Shown: positions 21,210 through 32,412, numbered from the stretch's first letter. The stretch: DNA of 64,000 nucleotides from Gracilaria vermiculophylla (GCA_019155205.2 JAHNZQ020003149.1:1116578-1180577), one strand, 5' to 3'. Made by a program: numbers and translations. Notes: generated by a model from the sequence alone, not told the origin.

Positions 21210-22001
21210 TCACGTCAGCTTGCTCCGCTTCACGCCGATCCCACCTCTGTACAGCACCGACGAGGCGCTCTGCTTCTTCATGCCTGCCGCCTGCTGCCTG
21301 TTCGCTCTTCTGCGCGCCATCTCCGAAAGCGCCTGTTTGTACTGTCGCTTGCTTTCTACCCGCTTTCGCCCTTCTTCCTCTCTGCCTTTTCGCAGCGCGT
21401 CTTGGCTCGCCGTCACCGGCTTTGCCATCGCTTTGGCGCTCGCTCCCTGCGCCTTGTCGTCGCCGCCATTGGCTTTGCTCTTGCTCTTCTTGGCAACAAT
21501 CGTGTCGCCGCGCGGAATTTCTGCCCCACCGCCGCACACCGTGTTGTTGAGATGCTGCCTCAGCGCTTCCATCGGGTTGTTCACGTACGCCTCGTGCGTC
21601 TGCACCCTGCGCACCTGCTCCTTTTCCACCTCCACAATCCTGCACCGCTGCTTCCACGACAGCCTCCCCTTGCCCTCGCCGCCCGTCGAGCCCGATCGCC
21701 CATCGCGCCCATCGCGCGCCTCCTCGCCGTCCAGCTCCAGCACGGCCGACGACAAGTCGCCCAGCCCCTTGAGAAGCGCCCCCTGCGCGCGGTGCTGCCT
21801 CGCCACCCGCTCCAGCTCGATGCGCTGCAGCTCCGCCCGAATAAACTGCTTTTTGTGCTCCGCGCGCTGCCTGGTCTGCAGCCTCTTCTTGCGCCCGCGG
21901 TGCAGCGTCGGCTGCGTCCCCTTCGAAATCGCCGGCGCGCCCGCCGTCTTGAGCGGCGCGTCGGCCGCGCGCGCCGCCTTCGCGAAGCGGCGCTTCGCCA
22001 T
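21210..22001 (-). CDS. Basic, probably nucleolar protein (possibly SLX9-like)
   Basis: The 263-aa product starts at ATG 22001 (MAKRRFAKAARAAD); the frame continues upstream only from TTG. It is strongly basic with charged helical stretches: RGRKKRLQTRQRAEHKKQF followed by a LSSAVLELDGEE segment, then LSWKQRCRIVEVEKEQVRRV and an EAYVNNPMEALRQHLNNTV motif. The arrangement (basic helix, acidic turn, then a helix with a NPMEALRQHL-like motif) recalls small ribosome-biogenesis factors such as SLX9, but I hold this as a guess. The C terminus is Lys/Arg/Gln-rich and likely disordered. It is convergent with the small Ser-rich ORF and divergent from the plastid protein at 22417. Confidence 0.6.
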   Translation of the reverse strand: MAKRRFAKAARAADAPLKTAGAPAISKGTQPTLHRGRKKRLQTRQRAEHKKQFIRAELQRIELERVARQHRAQGALLKGLGDLSSAVLELDGEEARDGRDGRSGSTGGEGKGRLSWKQRCRIVEVEKEQVRRVQTHEAYVNNPMEALRQHLNNTVCGGGAEIPRGDTIVAKKSKSKANGGDDKAQGASAKAMAKPVTASQDALRKGREEEGRKRVESKRQYKQALSEMARRRANRQQAAGMKKQSASSVLYRGGIGVKRSKLT

Positions 22002-22416
22002 CGCGCGCGCGCGCTCTGCGTCGTGCGCCGCGGTCGCCGCGGCGGGCGGTGCGAGCTGCGGCGGGCGGGCGCGGTTGGGCAGCGTGACGCGTCTCCTCCG
22101 CGCGCCGCCGCGCGCGGCGCTGCTACTGAGCGCCCCCCGGCGCCGCCGGCGCGCCAAATTAAATTAATCGTTCGCATCTTGCGCGCGCGCGTCCACATGA
22201 TGCACTCGGGTGCGAGGCGCGCGCCCGCCGCGCGCCGCTGCGCGGCGCGGCGCTGCGCGCGGGCGCGCGGGAGGCTGCGCCTGCCGGCCGCCACCGCGCC
22301 GCGCGCACTGCGGGGGGCGCTGGCGGAGGGCGCGTTCTTGCCGTCACCGTTGCGGCAGAAGCTTCCGGCGCGCCTTCAGCGCGTCCGAGCTCCCAACTCT
22401 GCGCACTTTGGTCTCC
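22002..22416. other. Intergenic, divergent upstream region, very G+C-rich
   Basis: It lies between the divergent starts at 22001 (minus) and 22417 (plus). A local A/T-rich patch (aaattaaattaat, about 22156-22168) stands out in otherwise G+C-rich DNA and could be a core promoter element. No gene is seen. Confidence 0.35.
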
Positions 22417-23139
22417 ATGCAGCCGCCTGCGCATCCCGGCTGGCGCCAGGCGCAGACGCGGTCGCCGTGCACCGCTTCCAAACCGTTCGGTGCAGGCACG
22501 CAGAGCGCGCTCAAGCCGCCCCGCCCCAACGCCGCGTTCCAGCTTGCGGCCGTCGCCCGCCCAGCGCGCTCCAAACGCCCGCAGTCAATCTGCTGCGCCG
22601 CAGAGCCAGTCCGAAAACACGCCAGCGCTCTGTCCACGGTGAGCGCCCTCGCGCGCCGCAGGGGCTACACTCTAAAAGACAATAGCTTCGGCCCGTTCTT
22701 GAACCTCTCCTTGATCGAGGCCAGTCAGCGTTCCAAGGCGGCAACCTTATCGGGCTTTCTGTTGCCCAACCGACTGCACATCGAGTCGTACAGATCGCTG
22801 CAGTCCCAGGTTCAGCGCAGCTTGTTGCACGTGTCCCCGGGAATGATTCTGTTCGTCGCCGCGCTCGCCGTTGCCAAACAAAATCGCGTGCAGTGGGTGT
22901 ATGGGCTGGCGATTGAAGACGCTCCTCAACAACATCGCCGTCTCTTGAGGTATCTGAAGCGTTTCGGAGGGCAGTATGTCATGACAGTGAGAGAGGACCT
23001 TGCCAGCGTTCCGGCCAGAATCTTTTACGGTGGATTTGGAACAATTATCCGTGGCCCAGTTGACCAAATGTTTCAAAGAGGACTCGCTATGATGCAAAGA
23101 ACAATACGCACCGAGACACTGTCCGAACACCATAGCTAA
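22417..23139 (+). CDS. Plastid-targeted protein with GNAT-like C-terminal region (tentative)
   Basis: The 240-aa product starts at ATG 22417 (MQPPAHPGWRQAQ). Residues 1-85 are Pro, Ala, Arg and Ser with no acid, a likely transit peptide. The rest reads as a folded domain: GYTLKDNSFGPFLNLSLIEA, LPNRLHIESYR, a GMILFVAALAVAKQNRVQWV helix, then IEDAPQQHRRLLRYLKRFGG and RIFYGGFGTIIRG. The pattern of a long helix followed by a QHRRLLRYLKRFG segment resembles degenerate GNAT-type proteins kept in plants and algae, but acetyl-CoA binding signatures are weak. Function is unknown. G+C falls sharply from the presequence to the 3' half. Its stop is 65 bp from that of UTP18 on the other strand. Confidence 0.6.
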   Translation: MQPPAHPGWRQAQTRSPCTASKPFGAGTQSALKPPRPNAAFQLAAVARPARSKRPQSICCAAEPVRKHASALSTVSALARRRGYTLKDNSFGPFLNLSLIEASQRSKAATLSGFLLPNRLHIESYRSLQSQVQRSLLHVSPGMILFVAALAVAKQNRVQWVYGLAIEDAPQQHRRLLRYLKRFGGQYVMTVREDLASVPARIFYGGFGTIIRGPVDQMFQRGLAMMQRTIRTETLSEHHS

Positions 23140-23204
23140 GTAAAAAAAGATAAGCGCTTTATAAACATTCCGTCACCTCTGTATGCCCAGTCAATGCCTC
23201 ATGT

Positions 23205-24713
23205 TCATGAGGCTGGATATGCCATGATCCGAATCAAGTGCACATCACCCTTGTCGTTTCCGACCGCTAGATATCCGCTGTTTGGGCTGAACGCCAGACA
23301 GCAACTACGACGTACATACGTTTTCGATGAAGGCCAATTGGTAAAAACAGTCATACTTGGAGTATGAGCGATCCGAATTGCGTTGCTCTTCTCATGTGAT
23401 GAAAAAGCCATCAGCTGCCCATCACAATTAAATTTCACGTCGTCTATATCCGTTGTGAGATTCTTAAACGCTTTCACCGGCGATTCGGTGCGAATGCCAA
23501 ACATATTGCCACCCGACTTCCCCAATCGTCCACTTGGATACACGTTCAGTATGCCTGAATCTGAGCCAACGGCGTAGTGGCTGTTTGACACCGCAAGGCT
23601 CGTGACATGAATGGCACCTTCGTCCTTGTGCGCATCCACGCAACCCATCGTCCGAACATCCCACAAACGTATTGTTCCCTGTACGGTGGAGGAGTACACG
23701 TAATGCTCTGACTCTCCAAGTGGCGCGAATGCCAAACATGCGACGCGTCCATTGTGTCGAAGTTGGCCAATTTCACGTTTGGACTTGTTATCCACTATGA
23801 CGGCCTTTCCGTGCTGTCCCAGAAACCCCAGTTTCGACCCGTCCGCAGAAACTTCAAAGCTTTCCCATGATTTTTCTTCATGATTGGACAGAGTTCTGAT
23901 AACTGAAGCCCTTCCGGACTCCATGTCCAGCTGATAGAAGAACCGTCTTCGGCTAGTCAGAATTACTTCGTTGCCTCCCCCAGCAAACTTGGCTCCATAG
24001 ATGGGGAATCGATTCACGTGCAGACTTTGGATTTTTGTAGAGTGCTTCCCTTCTATTTGGTAAATGCGCAAAGTTTTGTCCAATCCAGCGGTGAGCAGCA
24101 GACGCCCGCTCGGATGAAACTGGACGCAGCGGGCCTCGGCCTCACAGCGATCTCCGTAGTTAGCATGTTTAAGAAGTTGAATATCTAGGACCTTCTTCGG
24201 AAGTACCGGCGGCCCATTGGAAATCCCCATGGCGGCTTGCGCTCGTTTTCTTTTTGTCAGTAAACTTCCCGTTGTGCGCAGCAACGATCTCACATTCTCG
24301 GCCAAATCTCTTTCTGATTCGCTCATATCTTCATCGCCAGAACTTTCATCGTCACTGATATCGGCATTCTTGTCTTTCTTTTGAGAAGGAAGCTGAGCCC
24401 ATCCCCCAACGGTTCCGCGAGCCATATTTTCGTTTCCATAAAATTCCTGAATACGTTTTGCATACTCCGTTGCAGTTATCTTATCTTCTCCAAGGGTCTT
24501 GCGCAGTTTTTTTCTACGAGGGACGTTTAACAGATTAACTTCTAGCTTCCCATCGTCGTCATCAACCCAAACTGGCTTCGCGCCCTTCTTGGATTGTTGA
24601 CCAGAAACTAGTGCTCCATCTGTAGGATTCTCCGGCAAAGAAACAACCCTGACTTCTTCATTTAGTTCGTCCGGCTCGCGATCAACAAAAAACGCGGAGT
24701 CTGTAGAAGTCAT
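23205..24713 (-). CDS. UTP18: U3 snoRNP protein UTP18 (WD40)
   Basis: The 502-aa product starts at ATG 24713 (MTSTDSAFFVDREPDE); the frame upstream begins only with TTG. The N-terminal 170 residues are acidic and charged with VWVDDDDGKLEVNLLNVPRR, a hallmark of UTP18, and EFYGNENM. WD40 repeats fill 185-500: AEARCVQFHPSGRLLLTAG, FLGQHGKAVIVD, VYSSTVQGTIRLWDVRTMGC, KFNCDGQLMAFSSHE and LAFSPNSGYLAVGNDKGDV. UTP18 belongs to the UTP-B complex of the small-subunit processome and acts in 18S rRNA maturation in the nucleolus. Length is normal. One exon. It ends 65 bp from the stop of the preceding plus-strand gene. Confidence 0.95.
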   Translation of the reverse strand: MTSTDSAFFVDREPDELNEEVRVVSLPENPTDGALVSGQQSKKGAKPVWVDDDDGKLEVNLLNVPRRKKLRKTLGEDKITATEYAKRIQEFYGNENMARGTVGGWAQLPSQKKDKNADISDDESSGDEDMSESERDLAENVRSLLRTTGSLLTKRKRAQAAMGISNGPPVLPKKVLDIQLLKHANYGDRCEAEARCVQFHPSGRLLLTAGLDKTLRIYQIEGKHSTKIQSLHVNRFPIYGAKFAGGGNEVILTSRRRFFYQLDMESGRASVIRTLSNHEEKSWESFEVSADGSKLGFLGQHGKAVIVDNKSKREIGQLRHNGRVACLAFAPLGESEHYVYSSTVQGTIRLWDVRTMGCVDAHKDEGAIHVTSLAVSNSHYAVGSDSGILNVYPSGRLGKSGGNMFGIRTESPVKAFKNLTTDIDDVKFNCDGQLMAFSSHEKSNAIRIAHTPSMTVFTNWPSSKTYVRRSCCLAFSPNSGYLAVGNDKGDVHLIRIMAYPAS

Positions 24714-27700
24714 TGCAATCACAATGCTTGGCTCCGGAGGTACCTGTGAGAGGAATTTTTGAAGACAGCCTCTGGATTGCAATGATTGTTATCCCCGAGG
24801 ATAACTTGTTGTCTTCCACGCAGCGATAGTCGGCGGACATGCGCACGCATTCGTTTTCCTGGCGGGACAGAATAGGAAGAGGGGATTAACGTGTTGCAAA
24901 AGCCGGTCGTTGACCGAACGTTCGCCGGCCGCTGGATGATGAGTTTACAGATCATGGCAAAACGGCAAAATAAAGAACATAATTATCTAAAACTTTCCGT
25001 TTCGGAAGGTGCAACTTGGCACAGTTGTGCTACAGAGGTGCAGTAATGGGACGCACAGTTTTCTGACTGAGTTTTGTCTACCGCAGGTTGCAGCACAGCG
25101 GTCACCTTCGTTGCTATCTACACTGATAGGAAGATGTCTGTGCGGACCGGGGTTACGGCAGTTGGAGCATTTGTGCCACCCATGATCGCTGTAATCCGTA
25201 TCCTTCTTATTTCGAACAGTACACGGAGGGATTCACGTTCCACGACACTGAAAATTCATTCCGCACTGGCTCTGATTGATGGTGACCGTCGGTGTCATTT
25301 GCTGTGTATGTTCACTTTCCCCAGTAAATCTCAAGAAAAGCTATCATGACAACTGCCTTTCTACTCATCGTACTTCACGTATGTAGTTTTTATGTGAGAA
25401 GCCAGGTCCGTTTGTGGTCATTGTACTACGATTCTCGAGCACTTCTGGAGTTACGTGCAGGTCATCAAAAATCCATACTTACTTAGCATAGTGCATTCAG
25501 CATAACAGATTCCACAATTGCTTGTTTCCAGTGAACGGCATAGTTGATGAATACAGGAAACCCCAGCACAACTTCTGTCGTTCAGTCTTGATTCATTTCA
25601 GGGATATACTAAGATATCTGTATCAATCCAAGAACCGCCAGAGCAGCATAGAGAGACAAACCAGGTGCCACTCTGTACCCTTGGACCCGGAGATTTCTGT
25701 CGCAATTATATTACTCGAGAGAACAAAGTCATGTGCAGCAGAACTATTTTTGGTTGGTTATGTGTCTCCAAAAGTTCCGAAATTGGCTTTTCTAATTTCT
25801 TCTTTAGCACGACCTCGCAATCAGCTGTTTGAAACTTCCGTGTGAGCTATTCTTGGAAAAAGAAAGTTTAATTGAATGTTTGCGATTCCAAACAGGACGC
25901 AGCTGGAGTTCGGGCACGTGCATCTCGCTTTCACGCGGTGCGCCTGTCTCCAATCCACTCTCGTGATCAGAGCGCTATGTTAACTCAGACGAATCTCCAA
26001 AGGAGGCCATGAATGGATGTGGAAATACAAAAATCAAAAAACGCTACGGTGATTCGCATCATACAGCTCCACTGTCGCGGTTTTTTCGGAGCCGAAAACA
26101 GACTCCTGAACATGTAATACATCAAAGGATGTGGTGCTTCGATGATCACTCTCGAAAGCCTTCAGAACAGAGATGCTGCAAAACGTCCCTGCCGTGGTCG
26201 GACAAAAAACCAGCAGTTGGAGATGACGTAGTCTATTACTTTCTCGCCCTTTTTCCAGAGCACATGCATCATTGAGGAGCTCCACCTCAGCTTGGCAATT
26301 GAAAGCTGACGTCCACGAAAAAGAAAATAAAGAATGCAGACTTAATCTATATCTTCTTTCACGGACTTCTCAAGAAAGACAAGTTCATCAGCGTACCCGA
26401 GGTGGTAGGTATTCCCTGTTTTAAAAAGACTGCTCACACTGTAGATAGCACAGAGTCAGACAAATACTTTTTCAAGGCGCCCATCCATGACTTGATATTG
26501 AAAAAATGGAAATTAAGCTCTGTACCAGTTGGAGCGCGTCGGATTTATCAGCTGAATGTCTTTAAATCATCGGCAGATGCAAGACAACATCCAGTCCTTT
26601 TCCATCGACTAGGAAGATTGATATCGTAATCTCTTAAGAAATCGAAAGAGGAGAAACGTATTCACAACTATCCGTGCACATTTGCCAATAACAACTCCAG
26701 CCACGCAAGATATCCTTCGAGACTCGCTTGCAGAAAGCTTGCGGCATTTGTGTCTGAAACCCAAGACTCTTTGGCACCAGTCTTTAATAACAAACAGCTC
26801 GAAATCCGAGAGGTGGTGCGCGTGAACGCGTGACAAACTTCCAAGAATTATTTTTATCTTTCCTTGGGTTACCACAGAAGGCGCGTACACCGTTGTGTTT
26901 TACTGCGTTTCAGAAGAATGGGCTGGGATAGAACACGCAAGCGTCCAGCGTTAAAGGGCTTTAACACGCAAGCCAGTGGCTTGCGAGCTCTTCCCCTCTG
27001 GCAATACTTGCCAAGAACACGAGGATTGAGAAGACCGGTCTTGTGATAGTCCATCACCGAGAGGAAATTAGCCAGAGCTTAAAAGTAACGTGTGCGAGCG
27101 GAGCAATTTATACTCTCTTTAATTCATTATGAGAGTGCATTTTTGAAACTTGTTCTCTGTACTGCGTCGGGGCAATCTTAGGAAGCTCATAAAACAAATC
27201 TACTCATGATGAACTACGAACATATCACTTTGTCTATCCATTTGGCGGGGATAGATTGGAGTTTTGAGAACAGGAAACTTGATGCCTGAGAGAACTCTTC
27301 TCTGAGCGGGCGACATGCTTCTATCCTGCTTCCTTTTTTTTTTTTTTTGCCTTTTGGTTGGAAAACAGGAGTTTGCTTTCATGATTCATGGTGAGCATCA
27401 AGCACTTGTGTTGAGAATTTTACTGAGAACACTTTATGGCAACACGAGACTTGCAGAGAACATATTTTGTGTTTTTGACGACCTACACATGTGTTCCGTA
27501 ACTGCACAAATGTACAAATCTTAACCTAGAGCTCTCTCGTGGTTTAAAGGCTAACCGTAAGACGAAAACATCAGCGTATGTTTATCATAATCCATCACCG
27601 GCTTTGTTTGTTCCACAGCTCATCAATTGAGAGGGAAGATCATCATTGACGATTTATCATTATAGAATCGTTACATGTGGCGCTCGTGGAGCTAAGTTCT

Positions 27701-28224
27701 CTACGAACTTTCCTTTTCTTATGAAAAGCAGAGTCAGATTCCAAACGTTGAAAAAGGTGAACCATTTTGAGGCGGCCACCGTTCTACTATGCCACAGAGG
27801 CACCACACTTTGCGTGACCATAGCTGATTGCACAGCAAGTGCTCGGAGCTTGCACGGGCTAATGACGTCACAGGCCTTTGCATGGCTTGTACCGTGCAGG
27901 AGACTGCTCCTCCTCCACGAGCAATGAGGTGTATAGGTTCTGGGCACCTGGAAAGCACACTGTGTGCAGTGGTTTTCAAAGCTCAATCATTTCACGGGGG
28001 TGAGATGCGAAACAAGATGCTTGAACGTATGAAAACTGCCTTGCTTCTATGGAAGGTTTTTATTTCATTGCTTCAACGGCGCGAGCTTTCGATGCGCTTC
28101 CACGTACGAAGGGCACCTTGTAGGTACGTCAAAAGGCAAACCGTTTCGCACAAATGGCACTCGGTGTCGAGCGCACCTGCGACGTTTACAACCATTCCTT
28201 GCACAAGAGGTAGAATACAGCACT
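24714..28224. other. 3.5-kb gene-poor stretch
   Basis: Only short ORFs occur, on both strands and overlapping. Several of the longer ones (for example 25522-25845) start at non-ATG codons. An ATG ORF at 26009-26275 plus has no recognisable motif. A run of about 16 T lies at 27333-27348. I see no transposase, reverse transcriptase, tRNA or rRNA sequence. It may hold non-coding genes or decayed DNA. Confidence 0.45.
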
Positions 28225-29184
28225 TCATGGCTGTTGTTCCAACACGTTAGTATTCGGAGAACCAGTGCGGGGATTGGCAACTCTGAGCACCATTCTGAGG
28301 CTTTCATTCTCAGGGACAAAGCTGTATTGATAGGTATCATTGTCACACATCCAGTGAGGCCTGAGGCTGAACTCATCAAACTTGACGCAAAGGGCAACCG
28401 GCGGGTCGGACTTATCTCTCACAACCACATCCTGCTCAAATGAGGGGGGGAACCGATCATCCGGACACGTCATGGTCAACACCGCAACTAGCACAACTGT
28501 CCAGGAACGCCTTGGCATGACGTCGAGCAACTTTGAGCAGTTCGGGCAGAACGGAAAACGAAACTGGAACTGCAGAGAACCATCGCGCGCCTGGGTGTAG
28601 GAGGAAAAACTGGCCATTCTGTCCGTGATGTGCAGAATCCACTTTTCTAAACAGGATGCATGGAACGTGTGGTTGCAGGTGGTGAGGCGGACTCTTTCAC
28701 CGAGCAAGATGGAATCGAGGCAAAGCGTGCACGTGACGCCATCGAACGTTTTGCTGCTGGGGGGCGGCGCAATGTCATCCAACAACGCAAAGATGTCTTC
28801 GTGGCGAAGAATAGGAACTTCTCTCAGTTCAGTGCGTGGGGCGTCGATGGCGGGGTAGCCCGATGCTGCAGCGGTGGAATTTGGTGGCATCCCAGCGCCT
28901 GAAACGTCGCGGTCCATACGTTCAACCATGGCGTCCAGAGCTGCATCTGACATCGAGGTGTTGACTTGATACATTTCCACGAGGGACGACAGACTGGGCA
29001 GGGTGGTGGTAGCAACGGTGGCAGCTTCGTCTTCGTCACGCCGGTCAGCGCTGGCATTGGGAACAGATTGGGGCTCCTCCTCTAGCGGCGGATCGTTGTC
29101 GAAGGGCAGCGGGAGCAACGGGACAAGCAAGCCAATCGCCACTCCGGCCGCAACGGAAACCAGCACGTTGAGCACGCCGCGCAT
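28225..29184 (-). CDS. RING-H2 finger membrane or secreted protein, putative E3 ligase
   Basis: From ATG 29184 the product is 319 aa. It starts with a hydrophobic segment (VLNVLVSVAAGVAIGLLVPLLPL), a signal peptide or anchor. An acidic Ser/Thr-rich region follows, then a RING-H2 domain near residues 150-230: CTLC, a Cys-His pair in TTCNHTFHASC, then FCPNC. The gap between the second and third metal pairs is about 39 residues, longer than usual but allowed. After the RING a second hydrophobic stretch (WTVVLVAVLTMTC) occurs. The family attaches ubiquitin; membrane-bound members work in ER or endosomal protein turnover. An upstream ATG at 29358 would add 58 Arg/Ala-rich residues. Divergent from MCM5. 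Confidence 0.8.
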   Translation of the reverse strand: MRGVLNVLVSVAAGVAIGLLVPLLPLPFDNDPPLEEEPQSVPNASADRRDEDEAATVATTTLPSLSSLVEMYQVNTSMSDAALDAMVERMDRDVSGAGMPPNSTAAASGYPAIDAPRTELREVPILRHEDIFALLDDIAPPPSSKTFDGVTCTLCLDSILLGERVRLTTCNHTFHASCLEKWILHITDRMASFSSYTQARDGSLQFQFRFPFCPNCSKLLDVMPRRSWTVVLVAVLTMTCPDDRFPPSFEQDVVVRDKSDPPVALCVKFDEFSLRPHWMCDNDTYQYSFVPENESLRMVLRVANPRTGSPNTNVLEQQP

Positions 29185-29804
29185 AGCTGCCCGGGCAGGA
29201 ACGAAGACGAGCGAGAATCGAGAAGTGTCCGGTGCTCCGCGGCGGCGGCGCGCGCAAGGGGGGTGGCGCGTCCTGACATGGGCGCGCGGCGGCGGCGCGG
29301 CGGCGGCGCGGCGGCTGGAAGTTCGCAGATGACAGTGCTCCACGGCGAGCGCGCGCATTACACGCCGCGCCACACGATCGTTTCTCGAAGCCGCCCGCCG
29401 CCTACATCCCTCACGCGAAACGCGTCACCAAGCTCGCGAGGGCTGCCGCTACCCCTCAATGCCGCGTCGCGCCGTACGTGAAAAGATCACACCCACGCGT
29501 GTGCATCCTGTACATTCGCACACGTGGACACGTGCACAAATGTACAACTGATAATGCGTTTGGCGCCAACTGCGATGCTACCTACCGTATGCTTTGCGCG
29601 CCAAGCGCTCGTTCATCGCGTTCTAACCGCGCAATCAGATGCGTTCCCGCCAAATTCCGTCGTCGAGCGCCCCTCTTCACTGCTCCTACCCTTTATTCAC
29701 CAGGCAGGCCTCTTCGCGACGTCCATGTCCCCGCACTTCCCTGCAACCGTCCTCTTCATCTTCAGCCAGCTTTCCTCGGAAGCGCACCCCCCAAGCGCCC
29801 AGCA
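29185..29804. other. Intergenic, divergent upstream region of RING gene and MCM5
   Basis: It lies between starts at 29184 (minus) and 29805 (plus). The MCM5 frame is open from 29478 but with no matching MCM5 sequence before 29805. The short motif cacgtggacacgtg at about 29520-29533 has G-box-like cores. Nothing else is visible. Confidence 0.35.
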
Positions 29805-32285
29805 ATGGAAGGATACGACCAAGGCAGCGTCTTTTACTCGTATCAGAACCAGGAGCGTGATGCATCCCAATCCGCAACGCCCTCCAACCACGCCGGCGAC
29901 CAGCTGCTCCACTCCGCCGAAATCCGCCGTCGCTTCAAAGCCTTTGTGCTCGGCTTCAGCAACGAAAGGTTCCGCTACGTCTACCGCGACCGACTGCGTG
30001 CCGCCGTCAATGCCGCAAACCTGTCGCTCACCGTCGAGCTCGCGGATCTCACTCACTTTGACCCGCCGCTCGCCTCCACCGTGCGGGAGGCGCCCGAGCG
30101 CGCCATCGTCGAAGTCGAGCGCGCCGCAACGGAGGCCGCCGCCACCCTGGCCAACACGGATGTGAACGCGCTGCTGGCGGCCACCGCCGACGGTCACGCC
30201 GCCGACGCCGCCGACAGCGCGCCTCGCGCCGCCGCCGACGAAGACGCGCAAGCGCCGTCGCTGTCGGACATTGGACGGCGCGGCGTGCAGATTCTGCTGC
30301 ACAGCAACGAGACGGGCCGCGACGTGCGCGCCCTCTCCTCCTCGGACGTCTCCAAGCTGGTGGCCATCTCGGGCATTGTCATCGCCGCCTCCAAGGTGCG
30401 CTGCAAAAGCACGGCCGTCGTCATGCGCTGCCGCAACTGCAACGAGAAGATCACCGTGCCGGTCAACCCGGGGCTCGGCGGCTTCGCGGTGCCGCGGGCG
30501 TGCCGCCGCGCCGTCGCGCAGGATGAGGCGCCGTGCCCGCTCGACCCGTACGTCGTTCTGCCGGACGAGAGCAAGTTCATGGACAGCCAGACGCTCAAGC
30601 TGCAGGAGCTGCCCGAGTCGGTGCCCACCGGCGAAATGCCGAGGAGCATCACGCTGAGCTGCGACCGCTACCTCACGGACGCCGTCAGCCCTGGCGTCAG
30701 AATCGATGTGATTGGCATCTACTGCATTTCGAACGCCGCCGCGCCCGGGGTGGGACGCGGCAGCAAGCGCATGTCGAGCGGAAACAGCATCGCGGTGAAC
30801 GCGCGCACGCCGTACGTGCGCGTGCTCGGGATGCGCGTGCAAGAGGGCGCCGGCTATTCCGGCAGCCGCACCGCCGTGACGTTCGGGTTCGAGGAAGAGG
30901 AAGCCATGCTGAGCATTGGGCGCCATCCCGACCTGGAGCAAATCATCGCTCGCAGCATCGCGCCGGAAATCTTTGGCCACGAGGACATCAAGAAGGCCAT
31001 CGCGGCGCAGCTGTTCGGCGGGGCGTTGGACAAGACGCTGCCGGACGGCATGCGGCTGAGAGGCGACATCAACGTGCTGCTGCTGGGCGACCCCAGCACG
31101 GCAAAGAGCCAGATGCTGAAATTCGCAGAGCGCGTGGCGCCCATCTCCGTGTACACGAGCGGGAAGGGAAGCTCGGCGGCCGGCCTGACGGCGAGTGTGA
31201 TCAAGGACAAGGCGCACGGCGAGTTCCACCTGGAGGGCGGCGCCATGGTGCTGGCGGACGGCGGCATCGTGTGCATCGATGAGTTTGACAAGATGAGGCT
31301 GCAGGACCGGGTGGCCATCCACGAGGCGATGGAGCAGCAGACCATCTCCATCGCGAAGGCGGGCATCACGGCGGTGCTCAACGCGCGGGCGGCCGTGCTG
31401 GCGGCGGCCAACCCGGCGTTTGGGCGCTACGACGACACGCGCACCAGCGCGGAGAACATCGAGTTCCAGAGCACGATTCTGTCGCGCTTCGACCTCATCT
31501 TCATTGTGCGCGACGTGCGCGACGACGTGCGCGACAAGAGGATTGCCGAGCACGTGCTGACGCTGCACCAGCGCGGGTCGGAGAACAACGGCGGGAAGCG
31601 CTCGCGGCTGCTGGCCGGGTCGCGGGCGATTCGGCGCGAGCGCGTGCAGAGCCACGACGGGGCGGCGGGCGGCGGGGACGGGGCGGCGGCGGCGGTGTAC
31701 CGCGTGAGCGGGAGCGGGGGTGAGGCACGACTGGACATTAACTCGCTGAAGCGATACATTGCATATGCTCGGAGCCGGGCGTCGCCGCGGCTCTCGGTGG
31801 AAGGCGCGGAATTACTGAGGACAAACTATGTATCGATTCGCGAGCAAATGAGGCAAAAGCAGCTGGGGGACGGGGAAGAGGGCAGTCGCGAGGTGGTGCC
31901 GATTACGGTTCGTCAGCTGGAGGCTATCGTGCGCATCTCGGAGGCGTTAGCCAAAATGACGCTGCAGGCGGTGGTGACAGAGCGGCACGTGACGGAGGCC
32001 ATCCGGCTGTTCAAGGTGGCGACGCTGGATTCGGCCAATGGCGGCGGGGTGATGTTCCAGGAGGGCGGGATGCGCGAAGAGTTTCGACAGGAGGTGGTGA
32101 GGGTGGAGCACGCTCTGAAAAGGCGGCTCGCCATTGGGTCGATGGCTAGCGAGAGGCGATTGGTGGATCACTTTGTGGATGAACGGTTTTCGGAGCAGGC
32201 GATTCGCACGGCTATCGTGGTGATGGTGAGGAGAGGAGACCTGCAATATAGAAGGCAGCGGCGGTTTGTGCACCGGGTGCAGTAA
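29805..32285 (+). CDS. MCM5: DNA replication licensing factor MCM5
   Basis: The 826-aa product starts at ATG 29805 (MEGYDQGSVFYS, the usual MCM5 opening). The N-terminal domain has RRRFKAFVLGF and RYVYRDRL; a zinc-finger region begins with CRNCNEKITVPV near 207. The AAA+ core has Walker A GDPSTAKS (about 427-434), Walker B CIDEFDKM (about 489-496), sensor 1 AAANPAFGRYD and the arginine-finger motif SRFDLIF (about 559). The C-terminal winged-helix part is present to the end. MCM5 is one subunit of the MCM2-7 replicative helicase. Only one exon is used. Its 5' and 3' ends have moderate G+C and the middle is very G+C-rich, a gradient inside one gene. The N-terminal domain carries an Ala/Asp-rich insertion near 115-150. 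Confidence 0.96.
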   Translation: MEGYDQGSVFYSYQNQERDASQSATPSNHAGDQLLHSAEIRRRFKAFVLGFSNERFRYVYRDRLRAAVNAANLSLTVELADLTHFDPPLASTVREAPERAIVEVERAATEAAATLANTDVNALLAATADGHAADAADSAPRAAADEDAQAPSLSDIGRRGVQILLHSNETGRDVRALSSSDVSKLVAISGIVIAASKVRCKSTAVVMRCRNCNEKITVPVNPGLGGFAVPRACRRAVAQDEAPCPLDPYVVLPDESKFMDSQTLKLQELPESVPTGEMPRSITLSCDRYLTDAVSPGVRIDVIGIYCISNAAAPGVGRGSKRMSSGNSIAVNARTPYVRVLGMRVQEGAGYSGSRTAVTFGFEEEEAMLSIGRHPDLEQIIARSIAPEIFGHEDIKKAIAAQLFGGALDKTLPDGMRLRGDINVLLLGDPSTAKSQMLKFAERVAPISVYTSGKGSSAAGLTASVIKDKAHGEFHLEGGAMVLADGGIVCIDEFDKMRLQDRVAIHEAMEQQTISIAKAGITAVLNARAAVLAAANPAFGRYDDTRTSAENIEFQSTILSRFDLIFIVRDVRDDVRDKRIAEHVLTLHQRGSENNGGKRSRLLAGSRAIRRERVQSHDGAAGGGDGAAAAVYRVSGSGGEARLDINSLKRYIAYARSRASPRLSVEGAELLRTNYVSIREQMRQKQLGDGEEGSREVVPITVRQLEAIVRISEALAKMTLQAVVTERHVTEAIRLFKVATLDSANGGGVMFQEGGMREEFRQEVVRVEHALKRRLAIGSMASERRLVDHFVDERFSEQAIRTAIVVMVRRGDLQYRRQRRFVHRVQ

Positions 32286-32412
32286 GAGAGAGGTGGGGAG
32301 TGATGGTCGGGGGGTTTTACGGCAGTGGCAGTCTTGAGAGCGCGTCGAGACGGGTGTATGGTGTGTGCTGCGACGCGGGCCTGTCGTGGAACAAGACGGT
32401 TGCGGGGTTGGA

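Noticed and set aside
25522..25845. 107-codon plus-strand frame
   Set aside because: Starts at TTG without an internal ATG and resembles no family.
29697..31655. 652-codon minus-strand frame opposite MCM5
   Set aside because: Shadow of the MCM5 gene caused by G+C-rich codons; composition is Arg/His/Ala noise.
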